Program-made: the position numbers and the translations under genes
Notes under the pieces: model-generated
What the model was told of the DNA's origin: nothing
What the model saw: the letters and a program-made list of their open reading frames with translations, nothing else
Databases searched by the model: none
Assembly: GCF_000346465.2 (NCBI RefSeq)
Contig: NC_034012.1
Coordinates: forward strand, 13,550,465 to 13,614,464
Length of the DNA stretch: 64,000 nucleotides
Origin: Prunus persica
Lineage: Eukaryota > Streptophyta > Magnoliopsida > Rosales > Rosaceae
Direction: 5' to 3'
Shown: one piece after another, positions 57,945 through 64,000 of the stretch
Layout: each line of letters starts with the position of its first letter
Position numbering within the stretch: position 1 is the stretch's first letter

Positions 57945-59370
57945 GTTTAAATAGAAAAACTATCTTTTCTATGTACTTGACGACCTCCTCCCCATTAACC
58001 CACTTGGGGCAGCAATCACTACCCCGCCCCTGCCCGTAAGCTCCTTCCCTCCTTCTAAATGATCCCTCATTCATTGACAAATAGGTCCAAGCCAACATTG
58101 CCCCTCCCACCTCCAAACCGAAATCGAAGCAATTTTCATCAGCAACAAAGTCTTCGCCGACCCAAACAACAACACCCAATTCCTCCATGAACCTCCACGA
58201 AAATGAAATCCAATGCAATAACAGAGCTATATCAACAAGACTTGAGAGCAATTCAGTTGAAAAGATGAGTTGCTCGAGACGCACCTGTAGGGAACGAGGT
58301 AAACCTTATCAAAGGCATTGTGCGAAACATCGTCGTTGGAGTGGTCATGGTCATCGTAGTCGTTTTGGAGGAAAGGGCCTAGAAGTGGAAACTGGGGCGA
58401 AAATCGAGGTCTTACTAGGGGTCATCCATGGCGAAGGAGGAGGATAGGAAGAAGGCTAGGGTTTGAGGCAACCATCTTGTTTGAACTGAAAATGAAAAAA
58501 GGCCCATTGAGGGGTTTTTAAGTCTAAATGGGTTTTGGGCTGTTCATTTCATAAAAATAAAAACCCAAAGGATGAGACTAAGGTCAAGCATGCACAATAT
58601 TTCTTACTTTCCAAAATAAAGTCGCTTGTATTTCAAAATTTGTTTTACCCGATTAATGGTGCGATTATCCAGGTTAGAACTTATAGTTGACTTCGACAGC
58701 TAGGGAAAGTCAGACAATGAAAGGAAAGGCTGAGCAGCCGCATTAAATGCAAATGGAACCGTGAAGCTATTCTACACCAACTTGCCGAAGAAAAGCCATG
58801 TTGGGACAAGTCACTATTGACTGTGCATAAATAGATGAACTGGTTCACCAGTTTCAATCGCAAAGAAAGCACTTACACAGACTCAACCATCTCTTCACCA
58901 AGTGTGCAAATTCAAAAACCAAGGAATCTATAAATGGATCCAAAGCCCAAAGCTCAAGGGACTGACAATTGACACAAATTTTTTTTCTCAGAAAAAGACT
59001 TCAAACTTGATCAATCCTTGATCTCGTTGAACTCAACAAACCTCTCTTGAACCGAGATATCTAGTTGACAACTCCTGAGTTATCTTTTTAGTTTATTGCT
59101 CTGTCAACACTTGGTATCAATTCCTAGTTACTAGGCTCTTCATGTTTAACATCAATACTTCAATTTATCAGACTTACTTGTTGGTTACATTTAAAGTTTA
59201 TGAGTGCAATGACTGAATCGAGAAATCTTTAGTTCTAAATTCTTTTCTGTCATTTTATAAAGCCAAATTATTTGGGACTTGAATATGGAATCAGAAGATG
59301 AAGAAGGGGGAGAAGATGACGATTTGGACAACACCATGCTGGTGCCAATTTACACTCACAGCATCTCATT
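57945..59370. repeat. Tandem-duplicated block, copy B, right part
   Basis: Matches 51700-53588 in order, without the MULE MITE and without the Cassandra LTR. Both empty sites are clean. Ends at CATCTCATTCCAG plus an A-run (59370-59410). Confidence 0.85.
58020..58190 (+). pseudogene. Beta-1,3-glucanase (GH17) gene fragment, copy B
   Basis: Plus-strand relic equivalent to 51770-51975, more decayed: TEIEAIFISNKVFADPNNNT followed by QFLHEP. The glucanase signature GNEV has become SNKV, and stops surround the fragment. It was duplicated together with its block. Confidence 0.65.
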
Positions 59371-59841
59371 CCAGAAAAAAAAAAAAAAAAAAAGAAAAAA
59401 AGAAAAAAAAAAGCTCTATAGGTTGTAGTAGGAATAGAGAGAATCAGGGATTGAGTATTGTATTAATGCTAATCTTTTTTCCTTTTTCTTTTAATTTTTC
59501 ATTGCAGGGTAGTTATAATACCAAGCAATGTAGATTTTGGTGAGTGAAACTTGTAAGGAAAATGGATACGGCTTAACTGCTTCTTAGTTGGGAGCAGAGA
59601 CTAAACCCAGTTAAGAAAAAGAAAAAAGAAAAATAAGGAGTAATGATAGCGTTCTTTTACTAATATAATCTCTTTAGTACATAAATTTTGGATGCACAAA
59701 AGGAATCAAACACTAATTAATTTTCTGCACATCACAAAACATCTGTCTTGCATCATCATGCACACCCTTCAGAACAGAGGAACTCTGCACATCACAATAG
59801 TAAAAAGAACACATTAGTCTAACAAAATCATAAATATCATA

Positions 59842-61504
59842 GGGAAATTTGTATAAATATCACCTAAACTTTTAGGCCTGTGCGCTATTACCCACATGAA
59901 CTTTTATTTTATTATTTTTAACCACTTGAAATTTATAAAGTATTGCAATTCACCATCTATATCTAACTTCGTTAAAATTTCCGTTAAGTTAAAGAGTATT
60001 TTCGTCTATTCCTTATAACTTAAAATATATGTAAAAAAACATATGTTTATATATATAAAGTTAACCTAATTATACCACACCTTACCCAACCCCTACCCTA
60101 CCGTACTCTATATTTCTTTGTCTCTTGGAATCTTGACGTGGGTTGTTGAAATTGAATTGCAAATACAACTATAGACCAACCACGCTCTAGCTTGCTAATG
60201 GAATCACAACCATTTTTCTATGACAACCCACATAACAAGGAAATTTAAGCTTAATCTCCAGCTAAGATGACAAAGATTTATAGATAATAAAAAGCTTAAC
60301 TGCTTGGTTATTTTTATGTTTTTTTTAATTAACTTGCAGTTTATTATAGGCATGTCCATTATAAGGACCGCACTTATTTTAGAACTTGTTTGCCAATGGC
60401 AGGTGTTTATGAACTTTTTGGGATATTTAGCAGAACTAGTATGTATTCAGAAGAAAACTGATTCCTTCCCAAAACTGTGATGAAGTTATAAATTTCATAG
60501 GGGAAGAGAGAGTAATTGCAATTTGAAATTATTTTTTTTCAAAATGAAAACCTTCATAGGATTGAACGACAAACCAAGAAATGCAGGAAGGCAAAAGATT
60601 TAATTGATAGGACCATGGCAATTTGATATTCAGTGGAAGAGAAGTGTTTAAATTTTCTATCTTATAAATTCTACATCATATACATTGTTTAAGTATATTC
60701 ATATTATTTTGTGTAAAAAAAAAAAAAACAAAGAAGAAGGCAGTGGCGAAGCCAGAAACTTCATATAGAGGAGACACCTTAAATATTGAAATGATATTTG
60801 TAATATGGAATTTCTTAGGTGCCATTTATAATAGAGTAGATAGTCATTTCAATACAGAAACTTCCTACTCATCATTAATACTAGCAAAAAGATATTGATT
60901 CAAATTACATGTACTTTGTTAAATACACTCTAAGAAATTTCAATTGTAATTTATTACTACAAAATTTAGAGTCAAAATAAGACAAAAAGAGATATAAAAA
61001 GGATAGTAATAATAGTGAAAAAAGAGATAAGAAAAACATAAAAAGGTCCTCAATAAAATTTGATAAAAGATTGGTCATTGTGTTAAGAAAACAAAGGCAT
61101 CAATAAAATTGAGAGGGGGCATAGGAGCCCCTGGGCCTTAGCTCCCTCCACCCCTGGAAGAAGGTATATTCTTATTATTTTGCCAATAATAAAGGAGAAT
61201 CATACATTATGGAATGGGAGGGGGTGGCTGCTGGTGATGTGTTCCAAAATAAATTTTGCTTGAACACTAATGCATAGGGTGGATTAGCGGTAATGACATA
61301 TTTCTTTCCTTTTTCTAAATTTTATTTTTAGTTATACGGAACATACGAAAATACCTTGAAACTTAACGGAAACTTTAACGGGATTAGACATAGATGGTGG
61401 ATTGCAATACTTTACAAAATTCAGGTGATTAAAAATAAAAATTAAAAGTTGAAGTAGTAATGGCGCCTTACCTAAAAGTTGAGATGATATTTATGCAAAT
61501 TTCC
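59842..61504. mobile_element. MULE with ~190-bp TIRs (1.66 kb)
   Basis: Left GGGAAATTTGTATAAATATC and, reversed right, GGAAATTTGCATAAATATCA begin inverted repeats that extend to about 190 bp (both contain GTAAAG/ATAAAG..TATTGCAATYCACCATCTAT). Target duplication ATATCATA (59834-59841 and 61505-61512). The unoccupied site AAATATCATATGAACC is at 49527-49542. No transposase is seen. A hAT element is nested inside at 60741-61156. Confidence 0.9.
60741..61156. mobile_element. hAT element (416 bp) nested in the MULE
   Basis: Ends CAGTGGCGAAGCCAG and, reversed, CAGGGGTGGAGGGAG are standard plant hAT termini. The 8-bp target duplication GAAGAAGG is perfect (60733-60740 and 61157-61164). Non-autonomous. 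Confidence 0.9.
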
Positions 61505-61600
61505 ATATCATATGAACCAAAATCTACATGATATTTGTAGATACATAAATGAGAGAGAGAGAGAACCAAAATCTACATGATATTCGTAGATGCATAAATA

Positions 61601-61604
<4 letters not shown>

Positions 61605-61640
<36 letters not shown>
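61605..61640. repeat. (GA)n microsatellite
   Basis: GA run following two partial copies of ACCAAAATCTACATGATATT (61515 and 61566), a local tandem duplication of about 50 bp. It marks the junction of the two duplicated LTP-flank blocks. Confidence 0.85.
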
Positions 61641-61644
<4 letters not shown>

Positions 61645-62170
61645 GATTCCCAATTTTAGTTTAGAAGCTGATGTACAGATTGGATTCAAGGGTCAACTGC
61701 AACCATCGTAAGTGATTACGTCAGCATCTTGGTCCACTCGTTTGTTTCTCAGCATGCTGATTGCGAAAAGGTTGTATACCACATTTATAATAGACGTGGA
61801 GTCCATTAATAAAATGGAGTCCATTTTTATTAGAGAGGTAATACACAATGTAATATAAAAATATGGTAAATCTAGCATTTTTCTTGCTAAAAACGCTCAT
61901 GGCTGACGTGTACTAAATTCTATTGGTTGGTGATGACGTCAAAAAATTTCAAGTGTAACCAGTTGTATCTAATTAATCTTAGGATAAATTTCTTATGATA
62001 TATAATCACGTATGATATATAATCACGTAATAAAAAAAATAAACTCATACACATTATCAAAACGTCATAAGGATAGATCCAATTTGCGATAAACTCGTAA
62101 TTGTACAGACACGAGTGATGATCGCCGGTTTTCTCCAGCGATAGACAACAGACAATCCGAGCCACGAAGT

Positions 62171-62537
62171 TATTTTGCTTGCAAATTGCAATGTATTATA
62201 TGCTTACCGACCGAAGCACAAAACACATGTGAAACTGTATAATTAATGGAGTTGAAAAATTGACTCTCTCGAACTTAATGAGTCAAAGGTACAATTTGTC
62301 TCTTCCGGGGTAAATGGTCAAAGGTATAATATTAAACAAAGACTAAGATGAATTAGTTTACGTAAAACGTTGAAATTAAAAAACCAAGTCTCTCACACAC
62401 GCCTGTTTCGTGTGTCTCTCCTCCTGTAGCCCCTTCTGTATAAATCTGAATCAAATTCTCATCCATCTCACTCACTAGAACACCTTCAATCTGAATTCTG
62501 AAGTTCGAAACAAATTTGCAGCAGTTGTTCATGAACC
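62171..62537 (+). promoter_or_regulatory. Promoter and leader of the At4g22030-like gene
   Basis: A TATA-like TGTATAAATCTG (about 62437) follows a pyrimidine-rich CTCTCACACACGCC stretch. The start codon lies in CCATGGCT context at 62538, about 100 bp downstream of the TATA. Confidence 0.5.
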
Positions 62538-63824
62538 ATGGCTACTCTTCAAGCTTCATTTTGCTCTTCTTCTTTTTCTTCAGCTACATTTAAAAAAACC
62601 AAAACCACTCTCCACAACCCAAAATTCCAAAAATCATCCCATCTTTCAGTTCCTAGGCTCCTTGTGGATGAACTGAGTCAACCCAATGGGTTACTAAATC
62701 TAACAGCAACTTCAACTCATATAGAAATGAACCCAAATTTTAAAAACACTAGGAGATCAAAGGGTAGTGAAGCAATTTCAGATTCAAAGTTGGTGCAAGA
62801 GCTATATGCAATAATGGAAATTGTCTCTGACAGAGTAGAAATGCACAAGAACATTTGTGCCCAGAGGGACAATTGGAATGGCCTGCTTCTCAACTCTCTG
62901 AATGGAATGACAGCCACTGCTGCAATCATGGCTGGACTTGCAGCTGTGAGTGGATCTGGAGGAGCACCCATTTTGGCTCTCAAGCTGTCTTCCAGTCTCC
63001 TATACATGGCTGTCACTGGGATTTTGCTGGTGATGAATAAGATCCAGCCTTCTCAGCTAGCAGAGGAGCAGAGAAATGCTTCAAGGCTTTTTAAGAGGCT
63101 TCATGAAGAGATCAAAACCACTCTGGCTTTAAAAACCCCAACTTCAAATGATGTGAAGGTTGCAATGGAAAAGGTTTTGGCTTTAGATAAGGCCTACCCA
63201 CTGCCCTTGCTTGGGACCATGATTGAGAAATTTCCTTCCCTTGTGAAGCCTGCTGTGTGGTGGCCAGAAGAATCCAAGCCTCAACATGAAGAGACGAGTG
63301 AGACGGTTGAGAGGAATGGGTGGGATGAGAAGCTGGAAGAGGAAATGAAGGAGATTTTGGGTGTGGTGAGAGGAAAAGATGCTGCAGAATATGTGAGGCT
63401 AAGCAATGTGGTGTTGAAGGTTAACAAAATACTAGCATTCTGTGGCCCTTTGCTCACTGGTTTTGCTGCAGCTGGGGCAGGGCTTGTTGGGTTGACTGGT
63501 TTTGGTTCATGGGGTGCAGTTTTGGCTGTGGTGTTTGGGGCTTTGGCCAGCGTGGTCAATACTTTGGAGCATGGTGGGCAAGTGGGAATGGTGTTTGAGA
63601 TGTATAGGAGTTCTGCAGGGTTTTTTAAGCTCATGGAGGAGACCATAGAATCAACTCTCAAGGAAGGAGAGGTTGGAGAGAGAGAGAATGGGGAGCTGTT
63701 TGAAGTGAAAGTGGCTCTTCAGCTTGGCAGGAGCCTTGCAGAACTCAGAGACCTTGCAAGTTCTTCATCTTTGTCTTCAAGATTTAAACAGGCTAAAGAA
63801 GAATTTGCAAGCAAGCTTTTTTGA
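62538..63824 (+). CDS. Probable F-box protein At4g22030-like (family label; no F-box visible)
   Basis: Intronless, 428 residues, in a good start context (ACCATGGCT). The first 40-50 residues (MATLQASFCSSSFSSATFKK..) are Ser/Thr/Lys-rich and look like a chloroplast transit peptide. Two membrane-like segments are visible: MTATAAIMAGLAAVSGSGGA with APILALKLSSSLLYMAVTGI (about residues 123-163), and LTGFAAAGAGLVGLTGFGSW with GAVLAVVFGALASV (about 309-343). A Lys/Glu-rich middle lies between them. Homologues are commonly labelled 'probable F-box protein At4g22030', but I see no F-box motif near the N-terminus. The predicted topology suggests a plastid membrane protein instead. The biochemical role is unknown. 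Confidence 0.75.
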   Translation: MATLQASFCSSSFSSATFKKTKTTLHNPKFQKSSHLSVPRLLVDELSQPNGLLNLTATSTHIEMNPNFKNTRRSKGSEAISDSKLVQELYAIMEIVSDRVEMHKNICAQRDNWNGLLLNSLNGMTATAAIMAGLAAVSGSGGAPILALKLSSSLLYMAVTGILLVMNKIQPSQLAEEQRNASRLFKRLHEEIKTTLALKTPTSNDVKVAMEKVLALDKAYPLPLLGTMIEKFPSLVKPAVWWPEESKPQHEETSETVERNGWDEKLEEEMKEILGVVRGKDAAEYVRLSNVVLKVNKILAFCGPLLTGFAAAGAGLVGLTGFGSWGAVLAVVFGALASVVNTLEHGGQVGMVFEMYRSSAGFFKLMEETIESTLKEGEVGERENGELFEVKVALQLGRSLAELRDLASSSSLSSRFKQAKEEFASKLF

Positions 63825-64000
63825 TTGATTTCCCTTGGGTCTCCTGACTTTGTTAGATATATTCTTCTTCTTCTTCGTCTTTTGTTTTGTTTTTGTATAT
63901 TTAAGTAGAAGAAATCTGGACAAACTAGTCTTTTGAATAAGACGCAATTCAATTAAGATTTTAAAAGGGTTAAATGGAGTTATAAAGTTTATAGAGTTTA
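63825..64000 (+). other. 3' flank of the last gene
   Basis: Pyrimidine-rich and TTC-repeat sequence followed by AT-rich DNA, consistent with a 3' untranslated region. No terminator-like element can be defined for a plant gene here. Confidence 0.4.

Larger units (their letters stand above)
59425..62170. repeat. Duplicate of the LTP flanks without the LTP gene
   Basis: 59425-59841 and 61505-61640 match 49100-49600 (the LTP 3' flank). Then 61645-61690 and 62090-62160 match 48806-48850 and 48965-49060. The LTP coding sequence itself is absent; the junction falls in a GA microsatellite (61600-61640). A MULE element sits within (59842-61504). Confidence 0.75.

Overview
The window is nuclear DNA of a flowering plant: AT-rich, with GT-AG introns inside most genes, abundant AT and GA microsatellites, and dense nested plant-type transposons (CACTA, MULE, hAT, Helitron, SINE and LTR elements, including a 5S-bearing Cassandra-type LTR). 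A woody rosid, probably Rosaceae, is my best guess from the style of repeats and gene sequences; I could not verify this by search.

Layout. 1-8.4 kb is a repeat field: the end of a CACTA element, a small LTR retroelement with a gag relic, hAT-like and palindromic elements, and two copies of a C/T-rich dispersed repeat. 8.64-15.35 kb is a tandem duplication of a GDSL esterase/lipase unit: the first copy (9.64-11.56 kb) is intact and the second (12.9-15.0 kb) is a pseudogene broken by a transposon, a missing exon, a deleted catalytic block and frameshifts. 15.58-25.84 kb (minus) is the meiotic MutS homologue MSH5. A divergent promoter follows, then a probable non-coding transcript with a convincing H/ACA snoRNA fold (26.35-26.50 kb). 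27.6-28.9 kb is a hAT element with a head-to-tail pair of Helitrons inside. 29.59-35.15 kb is a 14-exon Rab3GAP catalytic-subunit homologue. Tail to tail with it is a two-exon gene for a 125-residue, probably plastid, membrane protein (35.65-36.10 kb, minus). 38.85-39.33 kb is a secreted glycine-rich protein. 40.0-42.9 kb holds MULE- and hAT-type elements. 43.38-48.03 kb is the mitochondrial 2-oxoglutarate dehydrogenase E2 gene (14 exons, 464 aa). 49.60-49.95 kb (minus) is an 8-Cys lipid transfer protein. 51.2-59.4 kb is a tandemly duplicated repeat unit carrying a dead beta-1,3-glucanase (GH17) fragment; each copy has its own later insertions (MULE MITE and Cassandra solo LTR in one, a nest holding a 2.34-kb solo LTR in the other). 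59.4-62.2 kb duplicates the flanks of the lipid-transfer gene without the gene and contains a MULE with a nested hAT. 62.54-63.82 kb is a single-exon gene of the 'F-box At4g22030-like' family.

The genes do not form one pathway. The order GDSL - Rab3GAP - OGDC-E2 matches, as I recall it, Arabidopsis At5g55050-At5g55060-At5g55070, so the core looks like an old conserved block with MSH5 and the small genes in between. The intact genes are housekeeping or cell-wall/lipid genes; most of the unusual structure lies in the repeats and in the candidate snoRNA locus.
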